Assembly: GCA_946807835.1 (NCBI GenBank)
Contig: OX327686.1
Location: 7,006,001 to 7,070,000 of the forward strand
From: Ailanthus altissimus
Lineage: Eukaryota > Streptophyta > Magnoliopsida > Sapindales > Simaroubaceae
DNA length: 64,000 nt
Direction: 5' to 3'
Both the position numbers and the translations under genes were made by a program. Positions 1 to 12,440 of the stretch are shown here, piece by piece. The notes beneath the pieces are model-generated. The model was not told the DNA's origin and did not search any database. It saw only the letters and a program-made list of their open reading frames with translations. Numbering within the stretch: position 1 is the stretch's first letter; every line of letters begins with the position of its first letter.

Positions 1-523
1 AATTTATTTTGAATTGCGAAAATGCTAGAGTAAGAAACTCTAGCATGATGCTGACTTGGGTCTTATCATCTATAACAGCTCTATGGATCTCTGCCTGATG
101 CATTAGATTGATCATGTTCAAAACACGCTCACGCACCGAAAATTCTTTCTTCATTTTAGCGTTCACATAGCTACGAGTAACTTTATGGCGGCTTTGTTCT
201 GACTGCTAGCCAAACATCGCTTGGAGAGAATCCCATATCTCATGTGCAGTCTCTAAGTGCTCGTACTTCATTCTAAGCACATCGCTCATACTGGCAAACA
301 TATAGCAACGAGCCTTATTATTAGTCTATATCCACTTCTCATACTATTCTCGTACATTACAATGAGCATTGACTGCAGGTTTTGGAGGACACTCCTTCAC
401 AAGGACAAACTTTTGGTCTTTATAAATTAGCACAATATTCATATTGCTTTTTTAATTTACAAATTTATCACTGGTAAATTTTTTATTTGCTAAGAGAGCT
501 ATGTAGGGTTTGTTCCAGACATC
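1..523 (-). pseudogene. Copia gag N-terminal remnant
   Basis: Read on the minus strand from about 523 down, this translates to the start of a plant Ty1/Copia gag polyprotein (UBN2 type). Visible blocks are IALLANKKFTSDKFVN, KFVLVKECPPKP, YEHLETAHEIWDSLQAMFG, VLNMINLMHQAEIH and KTQVSIMLEFL. At least four in-frame stops interrupt it (after FVN, NVRE, EKWI and AMFG), so it is dead. It runs off the left edge. A minus-strand LTR with a possible PBS at 6119-7807 could be its 5' LTR, with later insertions in between. Identity as Copia gag is clear; the link to that LTR is inferred. Confidence 0.8.
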
Positions 524-875
524 ATGTTGAAATAAATATAACAATTTTAAGAATACTTGAATAAATATTATAGTACTTTCAAAATAGTAAACATAATGCA
601 TAAGTGCATTTATCTAAACACATAAAATAATACTAATTCACAATAGTTTAATTTAACAATTAATGTATCGTCGTAAGGCAGATCAGATTAAATTTAAATT
701 AAAATTGAGACTATCTCAAATTAATAAGTAAAGTTTAAAATATCTCATATTTTCTTTTACCTATTAACTATTGTTTGTTTTGATCAAGATATGATTAACC
801 GTTTAATTATATTTTTATGAGTGTAACCCATTATTTCAGATCAAGATGACTTAACTCAAAAATTACCATCGTAGA
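524..875 (-). other. AT-rich leader DNA, no gene
   Basis: No coding potential is seen. It lies between the degraded gag start and the family B insertion, and is probably leader sequence of the same minus-strand Copia element. Confidence 0.4.
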
Positions 876-1367
876 TGTTAGGATTGTGCCTACATGTCAT
901 CCTATTTTTATATGAATATTTGATATCTATACATAGTATATGTTGTTATATCGCTAATTACCTTTTAATTATATAGTTTAATGCTTGTTACACTACAGAC
1001 TTTATTTTATCTGAAAGAGTTCAGATATGGTCTAAAGGAGTTTAGACTGGTGCTAAGAGTTAGCAAATATTTCAATAGTTGGAACATTGTCTGTAACGGG
1101 ACAAAGACCTCAGAATATGCTAATAATGATATAGTTACAAGAGTTGCAATAGGTTGCTAGGATATGTCATTATGCAAGCGTGTTCTCAAATAAGTAGTTC
1201 TTGGTCTATTTCTACTAATGGATGTCTGTTAGTAGATCATATTAATTATATAGATCAGTGTATGTCTATATCTGTAGGGTACAGTTGGTTATTCCTAGCT
1301 AACCAGGATCTTAGAGATTGTATAGGCATACGAGTATTTAATTAGGACTGAGTACTAAACAGACTCA

Positions 1368-2827
1368 TGATAAGGGCAAAATTATCATATATTTTATCAT
1401 GTTTTTATTTTGATATTTTATTATTTTATGAGAATAGATGACTATTTATGTGTATTATTGTTATTTATAGGGACTTGAACAAAATTTAAAGAAATGATAC
1501 AAAAAGAGCAAAAACAGGGACTAAAATGCAAAGTTTTCAAAGTATGTGTCCATCGCCCCAGCGCCACGAGGATTACCGCCCCAGCTCTGGAGCAATGATT
1601 AAAATTAGGAAAACGACCTGGTTAAGTCGCATCTGGTGCCCCAACGCCAGACCTTTATTGCGCCAGCGATAAGCCAGTGCCCCAACGCCATCATCCCACC
1701 GCTCTAGCAGTGAAGCCTTTTTCAAGTGTCGCCCCAGCGACAACTGCAAAGCGTCCCAGCAATAACGCGATTCCTAGTCTGATGAGAATTGAGATTTTCA
1801 AGCTCATATCAATCCCTATAAAAAGTCACTCGTTCCTAGCCTTTAAGAATCATCCAAGATCAACTAAAAACACCCTAGAAACAATTCAAGAGCACCAAGA
1901 ATATAGAGCACGAATCTTGGAGAACAATAAGAGTTTAATTGAAGCAACTTTAGAGAGAGATTCAAGGTGTTCTTCGGCATCAAGAGTATCTTAAGTAGCT
2001 CAATTAAGAGCAATTCGACGTCTATATCGGTTTGCTATTGATTGTATCATAATTTATTATTATTTTTAATGTTGTTCTCTTATAGCCATGAGCTAAACTT
2101 ATTTTCTAGAGTTAATACTTGAACTCAATATGTGTGCTTAATTGCCATATCTTTTCAATATTTAATAAACTTAGTTTTTTTATATTTAAATTACTTGATC
2201 TTAATGCTTTAATATATCTGGCCAATATATAGTAAATGAGTTGGTAATATTGTTGATAAACTCGCAAGAGGAATCATAATATTTAGACCTAGGTAATCTG
2301 ATGCATGATTATAGAGTAACATTCAATATTGTATATGCAAGTTTCAATTTAGGATAGAAATATACCTAATTGACATGTATGATCAATAAGACTTAATCTT
2401 AATGAATCTTAATTTATTATAAGTACCATAGGAATATATGTATTTAATAAATTAAGGTATACTTGTATGACATTGGAAGAGGCTTGTGAATACATTAGTG
2501 TCTTGATTAATAACAAAGACTAAGGGAGTTAAATATTAGAAGATTAATCATTAGAAAGTATATTGAGGGATAGTATTAATCCTAGGTTTTCTCTATATTG
2601 CTATCACCCAAATCTTTTTGCATTGTATTTTTATTTTTATATTTTCTACACTCATTCTTAGATTTTTATTTTTCTGAATAATTATTAGGAAGATATAATT
2701 TTAGTAATTGATTAAAAAGAAAAAATTATCCATGTGGGTTCGACATCCAACTTATTGAGTCCCTTTATTACTTGCATACATTAGTGTATACTTGAATTTA
2801 ATTTTAAGATATAGAAATATCGCATCA
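1368..2827 (+). mobile_element. Solo LTR (Gypsy-like family A), copy 1
   Basis: A 1460-bp unit begins TGATAAGGGC and ends ATATCGCATCA. It is flanked by a perfect 5-bp direct repeat ACTCA at 1363-1367 and 2828-2832. A second full copy lies at 53527-54972 with its own TSD. The uninterrupted target sequence is seen in the other family B copy at 18281-18297, which proves an insertion. There is no internal coding region, so this is a solo LTR left by LTR-LTR recombination. A TATA-like box (TATAAAAA, 1817-1824) follows a GC-rich hairpin array. Assignment to Gypsy rather than Copia is a guess from LTR length and lack of a TGTT start. Confidence 0.9.
1553..1770 (+). repeat. GC-rich mini-hairpin array in solo LTR copy 1
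   Basis: A run of short GC-rich inverted repeats around CCCCAGCG-like cores stands out in AT-rich DNA. GTCGC-CCCA-GCGAC at 1728-1741 is a perfect 5-bp stem with a 4-nt loop. Others (such as CACCGC-TCTA-GCAGTG around 1697-1712) have decayed arms compared with copy 2. Confidence 0.7.
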
Positions 2828-4356
2828 ACTCATAAGGACCCCGATAAATATCCTATGTTGTCGTCAATGGAAGGTACTCTCGAGTTGAGTAGTATACGTG
2901 GTCCTCTGACCCGAGCACTACGGTGGGCTTGTGAGTGATCCACCATGCTTTGATTCCACGCATGTAAGAGACCTTTCATGGTCTGACTGCTGGGGATGGT
3001 CCGATGCTCATAGAGTCCAGTGCGTATAGATATGGGATCCATCAGCTCTTATAGGGAGTGATATATCTAGATGCTCCAAGATAGTATCTTAGAAAAGTCT
3101 TATGACCGTAAGTAATTAGCCCGAAAATGTGTTTCTATGGGGTTAAACAATATAACAAAGTGTTTTGCTCATATTATTCAATTGAGATATCATTCTGGAG
3201 ATAAGTTTATGGATGAGCATATGGAGATTTAACGGTGTGGATTTATGTTCTCGCACATCCAAGATATATTTGATGGAAGGATTATACGTATGCGTTCTAA
3301 CCTCAACTTGTATGGTTCAATGCGTCGATTTGTAATATTCGTGACGTATGCGTGGGGCATGACTCACGGACTTATGGAATAGTTTCATTTGATGAATCAG
3401 ACGTGAACCTAGGGAGTCCCGTGATATGGAGTGTACTTGTTATGCACTGGGGTAGAGTACTGGATTAAATTGTTTAATTTAATATTATCTAACGTAACTA
3501 CGGAAATACGTGCGTGTGTGCATTTAAGTGTTAAGTACAACAATTAGTTAATAATTGTTATTCACTAATTGTAAAGTGACATATGATGCATTGTGGACCC
3601 TCAGTTGAGTTTACCCAAGTGTGAAATTTGATAGGACTCGCTAAGGGGTATACTTGGTAACTATTTATGAGGGGTAAAATGATCTTTTCACACTTTGATT
3701 ATTTAAATGTTAAATAATTAAATATCTCTAATATTATAGATTATTTTATAATATTTTATTTATAATAATATAATATATATAATGCACGATAGTTGTCATG
3801 TATTATATATATAATATTATTATTATTTTGTCACCTATGGCATTTGTATTAATATTATATTGTGTTAATATTTTTTTAATGAAAAGAGAGATATATGTGT
3901 GAGAATTGAAAAAAAAAGAAAAAGAAATGAAAAGAAATAAATGGTTATTTTCTTTACCATTTCTATTTCATGCTCGTGAAGAAGAGAAGCAAGAGTTGCT
4001 TCCATTTTCATTTTCTTCATCGTAAGAGGCAAGAGCAAGCTTAAGAACCGGCTATAATTGTGATTAAGTGTTAATCTTATGTTGGATTAAGGAGCTGCTG
4101 TTCTAGATTAGCAAGTCCATCACATTGATAACTAGAACTCAGAATGAGTATAACTCTAGGCGGACTCCAAGATAAAACGTGTAAAACGTTATACGTACTG
4201 GTAATTTCTCAATTTTTATCATTTATATATTAATTTGATTAATATATTATTAGTGTGTTAATTTTATGTTTTAAATTTCGCTGCGTTAAAATATGTATTA
4301 GATGCGTATTTTTTCTATTAACATACTACCATATGCATACACTTGTACACAATACA

Positions 4357-6118
4357 TCCCCTATAGTAGGGTCGGTCAATTATAAAATACATCATTTAAT
4401 CTTATCTCTAGGAAGTTAACCTTGTTATTGACATAGGCGAACACCCTCCGTAAAGAGGACAAAATCAAAGCGTCTCAAGGCGCTACCTATATTTCACAAT
4501 GTTGTACTAATAATAGAGATGGTGGATTCATTGTCATGTACCCTCTCCCACTTACTATTTTTAATTTATGTATTTTTCTAATTTATAAAACATTTTATAT
4601 TTTATAACCTAGCATATCTCATATAACAAATTATTAGATATAATTAATTAATTCTAATAAAGTCCAATCTTATTGGGCTTAAGTTCATTATTTTAATTAT
4701 TTCTGTTAAATAGGCCTTACAATTAAGATGAACCTGATTTTTTAATTTATTGGATTAATTAATTATTTATAAAGAATAAAATTAATAATTTAGGTTACCT
4801 AGAATAATATGAAATTACTAATTTAACTATTAAATCTAATTTCACATTGTTTAATTAATTATGTAAGTTTTAAACATGCTAATTAATTTACTAATTTAAT
4901 CTCATTAATAATAATATTTTATAATAAAATAAATAATTTAAATTTTAATTATGGCATATATGCATATCATATTACAATAATATAAATGAGTACAAATGCA
5001 TGGTATGTGATTATGTATGATCATGTTATAATTCATCACATAAATAAATAATATAAATTAATATTTTAATTTAACTTAGGCCGGATTCTCTAAGATTTAA
5101 AATTATAACTCATAAAATAAAAATAAATAAACTACATAAAAGGTACAAACACGCAGGCTCAGTTAAACGTGATCTTTTTAAGTTTATAAAAAGTTTAATC
5201 TATTTTTTTTGTAATTTTATACGTATAAGTTTAAAAAAAATTCTTAGACCTATTGCATATTTTACAAGGTACTCTAACTCTTAGATATTATTTTTTTTAA
5301 AAAAATAATTATCCATTTAAAGTCTAAAAAATAATTTAATTTTATTTAAATTTTTTAAATTCAAAATTAAGACCTTTTTTATTGGCCTAATTGCACCTAG
5401 AGTCAGCATTATAAAAGCTGCCGCCCACGGTGCCAACCACCGCAAATGACCACTAGGTACGTGGCCAAGATGAAATCAATTGATTTGCATAACCAGCAGC
5501 ATAATCGATTGATACAAATTTATATGCATGGCCAAGGCATAAACTCTCAGTAATTCCTTTTTTTTTTTTGTCCTTTTCAAGATTTTTTTTTTTAATTCAG
5601 GCCATTAAAATGAATGTCATCTTTGCCTTCCATCCACCGCCGTTTTCCTTTAATCAAAATTTTTTTAATGCCGTTCTTCATCTTTCAGCAGCTAGAAACA
5701 AAAACAAATTATTATTCTTCTTCTTGCGGCAAAAGGGAGAAAAGTAACACTGTATCTCTTCGTCTTCTTAATCCATTTTTTTTTCTTCCACTTCTTTCGT
5801 TTTTCTTTTTCTTCCGGCGGCCACCAAATTAAAAAAATTATAAATTTAAGTATTATAAAAAATCTTATACCCCTTTATAATTTCACACAATTTTAATCTA
5901 AATAAATATACAAATAATTAAAATTAATCTTAAAAAATCATATAATTAACGACCAAATGATCCAAATACAAAACATCCATTCATCATATGAACAAAATAA
6001 AAATATAAATACCCACTCTTATATACATACCAATAAATAATGATTTAAATAAAATAAATCATAACACTAAAAGTATATATTCAAGAAACTATTGCTCTGA
6101 TTGCAATTATTGTATAAT
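4357..6118. other. AT-rich DNA, probable Copia leader, no gene
   Basis: No coding potential survives. In the minus direction it follows the LTR at 6119-7807 and would be leader sequence of that element. A PBS-like ATCAGAGC (minus strand, about 6090-6105) lies just inside the LTR end. A pyrimidine-rich tract sits at 5560-5830. The block 4370-4560 is less AT-rich ('aacaccctccgtaaagagg') but unassigned. Confidence 0.35.
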
Positions 6119-7807
6119 TGTTATGACATTCATAATGCAGCGAAATAGATAATAAAAATTCTTTAATCTTTATTTTCATTAGATAAAAATCTTTATTTTC
6201 ATTAGATAAAAATATTTTTTATCCTAAGATCTTATAAATTTGATGTTAAAATAAATAAAAATTAACAGGAACATACCATGAATATACACCTAGTTTTTTT
6301 TTACTAAAGAATTTCAAACAAAACCTCTTGTTTTATAGTGAGAGGAAGAGTGTGCTTCTAATTTTTTTTATTCTTCTCTAAAAAAAAAAATACTTATCCT
6401 ACATTTTTTTTACGTATGTGTGTTGTATCTTATTTAAACTAATATTCTCATTTTAAAATAATAATTTAATTAATAATATTTATTAATTAAATTATTATTT
6501 CTTAAAAGGAGACCTAATTCATGTAAATCACATAGAGTCTCACTCTTTGTAGTTAACGTATAATACTTAATATTTGAGCATTATTAGTCTTTTAATACAA
6601 GGAAAACACTAAAATAAAATATAAAATATTTTTGATAATTTCAAAAATTATCCTTAAGATTTTTTTATTTAATTTTTAAATTAAATATTTAATTATATTT
6701 GGATAAGATATTATCTATATTAATTAATTAAGTTTATCTAAATATACAATATACATATTTAAAAAATATATTTTTTTTTAATACAAACAATTTGTGTAAT
6801 AACACAATCTTTTTTAATTGTTCACTGTAATAACAAAAGAGGTGGTATTGAGGACATATGAATCTACAATTTTAAGCTCCAATAAATTTTGAATAATTAA
6901 TTAATTCAATTTATAATTTCAGTGTTATTCCACTAAAAATTTGGAATTGCACTCTTGAAATTGTAGATATAATTTACTCAGAAAACTTAAAGCAGTTCAT
7001 TGATTTAATCACTACATACAATTCAATCATCCATAGATGGTTCACAATTAGAGTTAAGTTAATTACCATTTTACCATTCTAATTATTTATTTATCTTTAA
7101 GTACTATTAATTTACTAGTGAATAGTTAATTTATAACATTATTACAAATTGAGTGCTCTAACTGTTCAGTTCTAGAATTAACTCTGAAGAAAACATTCTT
7201 TTTAACTTTCATTAGGAATGAATAGATTTTATATCTGTAAATCATATTCTCAATCGTTTATCTCACTATACCATCAAAATACAAGATTTTAGCATGTTCT
7301 TTAGACAAACCATAAGAAGTATTTTAAATGACATAATGACACAAACAATAGTTTATGATCACTCAGGATTAACGTTAATCTGCATATGATCATCAGTTGA
7401 TGTTATTTGAATTCTTAATTAATAACAGTATTTTACATAAGAATTCAAACTACGCTTGGTCCAGTTCTATATAATCATATTATATATAGTGCATTCACCA
7501 TAATTTCACTACATTATTGATCGGATAAAATCACTACATTTTAAAAGTCTATGAACCGCATTAGTAATATTTAATTAAAGATCTAAAACTTTAATTAATT
7601 TATTACGAACTTTTCTGTTTATTATCCATAACTTTAATCCTCTTGTATATAACAATTATATACTAAAGTTATAGATACATAAATAAATAAGAGATTTTCT
7701 AATATTTATATCATAAAATTACAAACACTTTTTAAATATAAAATTATAATTTTATTAATTTCATAAAAATAATATAAGTAAATGCTTTTAAGGCACTATC
7801 CCTAACA
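6119..7807 (-). mobile_element. Copia-type LTR, minus orientation
   Basis: On the minus strand the unit starts TGTTAGGGATAGTGCC (7807) and ends TTCGCTGCATTATGAATG plus TCATAACA (6119), giving the TG...CA ends and TGTTA/TAACA short inverted repeat of an LTR, about 1.69 kb. Its start and GCTGCR-containing end resemble family B. Just inside (minus strand, about 15 nt on) is AATCAGAGCAATAG, which matches the 3' part of the Copia initiator-Met primer site TGGTATCAGAGC. The flanks do not show a TSD. It is probably the 5' LTR of the element whose gag remnant is at 1-523. Confidence 0.6.
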
Positions 7808-8808
7808 GAATCATCATCTGGTAAACTATAAATTCCCTCCCCTTAAGGTTATTGAAGAAACTAATTTTTGTCTTCAAAAAACAAAATTGTGCCTTTCGGC
7901 TGAAATTGTAAGGGACTATTTGTATTATTATTTTTTTTTGCCTTAACAATGAATATGTTTAATTTCATTTATTTAGCTATTAATTTTTTTTGTTTTAACT
8001 TAATAAGAATTTTAAGTCAATTTTGAATGAATTAAAAAAGTGATTTTTTAAAATATTTTTTGAGTGAATATAAAATGTCTAGATCATTTAATTAATTTTC
8101 TTAATATATCCTACTTGTATAATATATTTACATCCATATCTATATAAAAACATTTTCTTTCTTTTATGTCTATTACATATGTACTTCATCTTTTTAAGTG
8201 AAATTGTAAATAAATTGTTTGATGCATATAATTAACACTTTTTTATTAAATTAGAATTATCAAGTTGTCTTACAACTTAAAAGAAATCATATGTTATTAA
8301 AACATTGCAACGACGTATTTAAATTTACATTTTTTTAATATTAATATATATAGAAAAATATTATTTATTCATACATTTTTATTTTTTATTATTAATTTAA
8401 CATTAAAAGTTTATAAGGTATAAACATAAAAATATTAGTTTTTAGTTGTTTTTAAATTAAAAAAATAACAATTTAATATTTATATCCAAATATTAAGTAG
8501 AAAATTAAACAAATTATTGAAATCCAATCATTCAAATATGTTCAGCTCTATTCAGCATTCAACCAAAAAAACAAACGCTACCTAAGATAGACATATATAT
8601 ATATATATATATAAAGTCTAAGCTATTTTTTTCTTTTTATTTGTGGGAAAAAGTAATTTTCTTCCTCGTATAGGTGTTAATATGGATTATGTATCAGTAG
8701 GACAGAGCAAGTTTAAAATTTTGAAATATATTTTAGAAAAATATTTTAAATTCCAATAAAAGTTAATAAAATTATAGTGAAAGTAGCAAGTAATTTAAAA
8801 GGTGTTTC
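7808..8808. other. AT-rich intergenic DNA, (TA)n microsatellite
   Basis: No gene is seen. A short (TA)n tract lies at about 8593-8612. Confidence 0.5.
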
Positions 8809-9800
8809 CTTTTGGACTCTGGGCCTTCGGCCCTTTGGCCCAAGTCCAATTTACCAAAAGGCCCAACACGACCCATGAACCCCTGATCTTAAACATTCCA
8901 AGAATATACTCACAATAAGGCCTATTATACAAATTCCTCGGGCCTTAACATACTATCATTAAGAGACCCGATATTAAATAAATGAATACATTTAGAACTC
9001 ACTCGCACTCTGTGGCCCCCAAAATGTCCTTGATATTAATAAATATGAAGTCCTTAGCATTAATTAGTATTTTTGACAATTGGTTCTAGCCGAATCGACC
9101 ATTAAAAATTCTCAATGGCAAATGGGATGATATCTACCCACCACTAACCGATGACTCAAATTGTATTTATCCCTGAGAAGTTTATAGTCCTAAGATCTTT
9201 TGTGCAAATACTATCTCAATAATTTCGAGATGATTCAAAAATTAAAAAAAAAGTAAAGATATGTCCTAATTTTAATAGAACTCTATAACCTAATATAGTA
9301 AAGCCTATAAAAATGAGGTAAAAACAATAAATAAATTGGGACTTTTAGGAGTAAGCTAAAACCTTACAAACTCTTCTTATGCAAAAGACCAAAATCTCTC
9401 TCTTTATTGCATTATTTTTTCCTTGTTTTTTTTTCTATTGACTACACTGACTTAAGCATTTGAAGATTATTGTTGAGAAAAATTTATGGTATAGTTTAAC
9501 TTTATTCGTGGTTACAAGAGATTTTTAGAGCCTAGTACACATCAAGAGGGATAATCTCAAGTCATTTGAAAGATCCAGTCACTATTTCCAAGAAATACAA
9601 ACTTACCTTATTGGTTTAGAGACTCCCAAATTCTAGAGTTAATAATTTGATGCCGTTTATGAAAAATAAAATGACATGCCATAAAAGGCAATCACTCAAA
9701 AGCAGATAAAATGACTATAGAATTGATGACTGTTTGAGACAATGAGTAAAACCAACGGCTAACCTAGAATTCGGATCAGGGAAACTAATACCAGTATTTA
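8809..9800 (+). repeat. Probable Gypsy LTR/leader remnant
   Basis: This stretch precedes a decayed Gypsy gag. It contains a perfect palindrome GGGCCTTCGGCCC near 8821-8833, several GGCCC/GGGCC words, and a TATA-like 'cctataaaaatgagg' around 9304 followed by 'cttacaaactcttcttatg', as in a retroelement promoter and R region. LTR ends and a PBS could not be defined. Confidence 0.4.
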
Positions 9801-12440
9801 GAATTGCAGGATGATAATGTGGTGTACCAAGATAGGATAATCCTTACTTGGCGAACTATATTAGAAGAAGAACTAATGTGTGTGTGAGAGAGAAAGAATA
9901 GATGAGGAGTTGTGAGACTTATTAGCAGAAGTGTTTGAAAAGTAGAAAAAGTTAGAGAAGCAATACAAGCCTCATAAAGTAGTTGACCATTGAGTCCATT
10001 AAATATAAAAGAAACTCTCTCGCCAATTAAGAATAGTAGGCTTCCTACTTGATTCACCCAAAAGCAAACAGGAAAAAGAATACAAGAAGAAATCATTCAA
10101 TGAAGAAAATCGACTGTAAAATAGAAGGTCGCACCAAAAAGTCAATGACCACACACTTGTATACTCGAAAGTTGAGGCCTCATGGTGAATTAAAGGGAGT
10201 TATAATGTGGAGAAGAATGAGGATGGTTTAAACAAACATGATGCTTTTAGAACATTAAATAAGAAAAAACTCATAAAAGGCAATAAACAGAGAAGCATGA
10301 TACTAGAAATACCCTTAAAGGAAAAAGGTTTAAGGCTTAAAAGAATGGTTGTACGAGCTAATGGAGGATAAATAAAAGTAAGAACATCATTCCCCGAATG
10401 TGACCAAGAGGAAAAAGAAGTCCCCCTTATCAATAAACTTAGAGACATGAAATTGCCTATGACCTTTAGATTGCCTAGTCTCCCTACCTATAAAGGCATC
10501 ACTGACCTAAACCATTATATAGATCAAGTAATTAACTTGTTATCTATTACAGGATTAAGGCAGAGTTAGATTTTCCAATTATTTTATATGAACCTAGAAG
10601 AATATGCCATCCTCTAATATATGAGTTTACAAAAATGTTGAAGAAAAAGACTATGCACTCAAAGTCCTCTACTCGAGGGAAGGAAGATAGATCCTTGATT
10701 TATATCTACTGATGCCACGAAATTCTATTATTGGCTTTGTGATCTTCTAGCAGTTGAAGAAGCTTAAGCAAGGTCGAACAAAAAGCTTAAGAGACTTCAT
10801 GGGTCAATTTAATCGAGAAGTGATCCAGGTTAGAGCCTTTAACTTGCTTATTACATTGGAAACTCTAAAAGCAAGATTGAGGCTAAATCAATTATAGTAT
10901 TATTTGTTCGAGAATCCAATTCCAACCTATATGATTACTTACGACTAATCACCCAAGTACGTGAAAATTAAGGAATAAGAAGTGGCAAAAAGGACGACAA
11001 CAATAAATACCTAGAGAAAAATAAGAGGTCAAAAGTTGAGAAGATCTTCTAAGATAAGAATGTTCAGAGAATGGAAAAATTGAGCACCACCTAGGGTAGT
11101 GAAGTATCCTCAGAGAGACTGACCACACGAGGAGAGTCGGGGTGAAAGAACAAAGAGATCTCCCATAGAGTTGCGAGAATTTAAGAAGAAAAATTTGTTT
11201 GTCTTACTGTCCCTCTAGAAATTATATTTAAGGCTATAAAAAAGGCCTATTCGAAGAGCCCGCCACTATTAAAGAACATGTTGCACGATGTAAAAAAGAT
11301 AAAAAGTGTGAATTTCATCAGAATTATAGGCACATAACAAATGAATGTTATCATCTAAGAAAGCAAGTAGACTAGTTAATTAAAAATGGGTATATGAAGG
11401 AATTTAAAGTCGACGAAGCTCTAACAAACTAAGAATTTAGATCACAAGCTCTCAACTCAACCACAGATGACCATGATATTCTTAGCAGGCTCCACACTGG
11501 TCAACGACTTGATTAGGCACATAAAAAATTACTTTGAATATTTCATAGTGGAACAACTCTCGATATTCAATACCTCAACCACTAAAATGCCTCAAATTCA
11601 AGTTGTTCCTATTGTGTTTACTAAGGAGAATGCCCAAGTAATTAGTTATCTGCACGATTATGCATTAATAATATTAGTACAAGTAGCAGGTGCAGAGGTA
11701 AACTAGGTATTTGCCAACCCATGAAGTTTAGTGGATATAATCTTCAAAGCGGCATTAGATGACCTCAGCATCAAGTACTTGTAGACTAAAAGGACCTAAA
11801 ATCCTTTATATAGGTTTGGGGGTAGTTGTATCATGTTGCTTAGAGTAGTCAGTTTGCCAATATCCTTATAATAGAGGCCTTACGTAAAAATTATAAAAGT
11901 GTTTGTCATGGTCGATCAGCCATTCCTTTACAAAGTTTCGCTATGGTGACCATTCACGTGGAACTTAAATATAGTTATGTTTATTTATCATCTAAAGCTG
12001 AAGTTTTCAGTTAGATATAGAGTATGAGTCATCTTCAAAGATTAAAAGATGGCAAAAAGTTATTATGCGACTTCAATAAAAAAAAAAAACTTTTTCATCT
12101 TAACAGTAGATCCAATGGTGAAAAAGCTAAAATATCTAAGGTTAATAGAGGAGTTGCTTTTAGTGTAGGTGAAACCAAGATCTTCCAAAAAGGTGTTAAA
12201 ATCAGTTCATAATTGAATATAATAATTCAGGACGGTCTGAGTGCATTGATGAATGACTTTTTGAATATTTTCACTTGGTCTCACGAAGATATGTTAAGAA
12301 TAGATCCTTCGCTAATATCTTATGCCTTAGCTGTCAACTTATCTTTTAAGCCTGACAACTAGAAGAATAAAATCTTTACTTAGGAGAGGAATAAGGCTGT
12401 AGATTTAGCCTAAGGGTTAGATTCATTTAACTCCCTCAAG
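9801..12440 (+). pseudogene. Decayed Ty3/Gypsy gag-pol
   Basis: Frames change often and stops are frequent, but Ty3/Gypsy landmarks appear in the correct order. A gag core (FRLPSLPTYKGITDLNHYID around 10470-10525, then LKKLKQGRTKSLRDFMGQFN near 10755-10815) is followed by a zinc-knuckle-like segment (CEFHQNYRHITNECYHLRKQ around 11310-11370). After that come a protease-region trace near 11770 and the lead-in to reverse transcriptase (NIFTWSHEDMLRIDPSLISY around 12265-12330). It resembles plant non-chromovirus (Athila/Tat-like) Gypsy. The RT, RNase H and integrase are not recognisable beyond 12440. Non-functional. Confidence 0.75.

Larger units (their letters stand above)
876..4356 (+). repeat. 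Family B LTR-like repeat, copy 1, split by a solo LTR
   Basis: About 2.0 kb of this span (after removing 1368-2827) is homologous along its length to 17736-19840. Shared landmarks are the start TGTTAGGATTGTGCC, a stretch around 1010-1130 with 'gagtttag...tgctaagarttagca', the block 2880-3460 with 'gtgggcttgtgagtgatcc', 'gatatgggatccatca' and 'cctcaacttgtatgg', and the end 'catatgcatacac'. TGTTAGG at the start and GCTGCG near the end are usual in long LTRs of plant Copia elements, so a solo LTR is the favoured reading. The exact 3' end is uncertain: TAACA ends at 4323 and ATACA at 4356. I see no convincing TSD; GTAGA before 876 and GTAGG at 4366 are a weak candidate. No protein is encoded; the antisense open frame at 2830-3042 is chance. 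Confidence 0.6.

Noticed and set aside
1677..1994. 105-codon open frame in the solo LTR
   Set aside because: It lies across the LTR promoter and hairpin array; the copy at 53527-54972 does not keep the same frame intact.
2830..3042. Antisense open frame in family B copy 1, matched by one at 18269-18559 in copy 2
   Set aside because: Both begin with MDPIS because the DNA is homologous, but the downstream residues diverge and lengths differ; no sign of protein-level constraint.
9785..10448. Short open frames on both strands near 9.8-10.4 kb
   Set aside because: They overlap the decayed Gypsy gag, which explains the region better.
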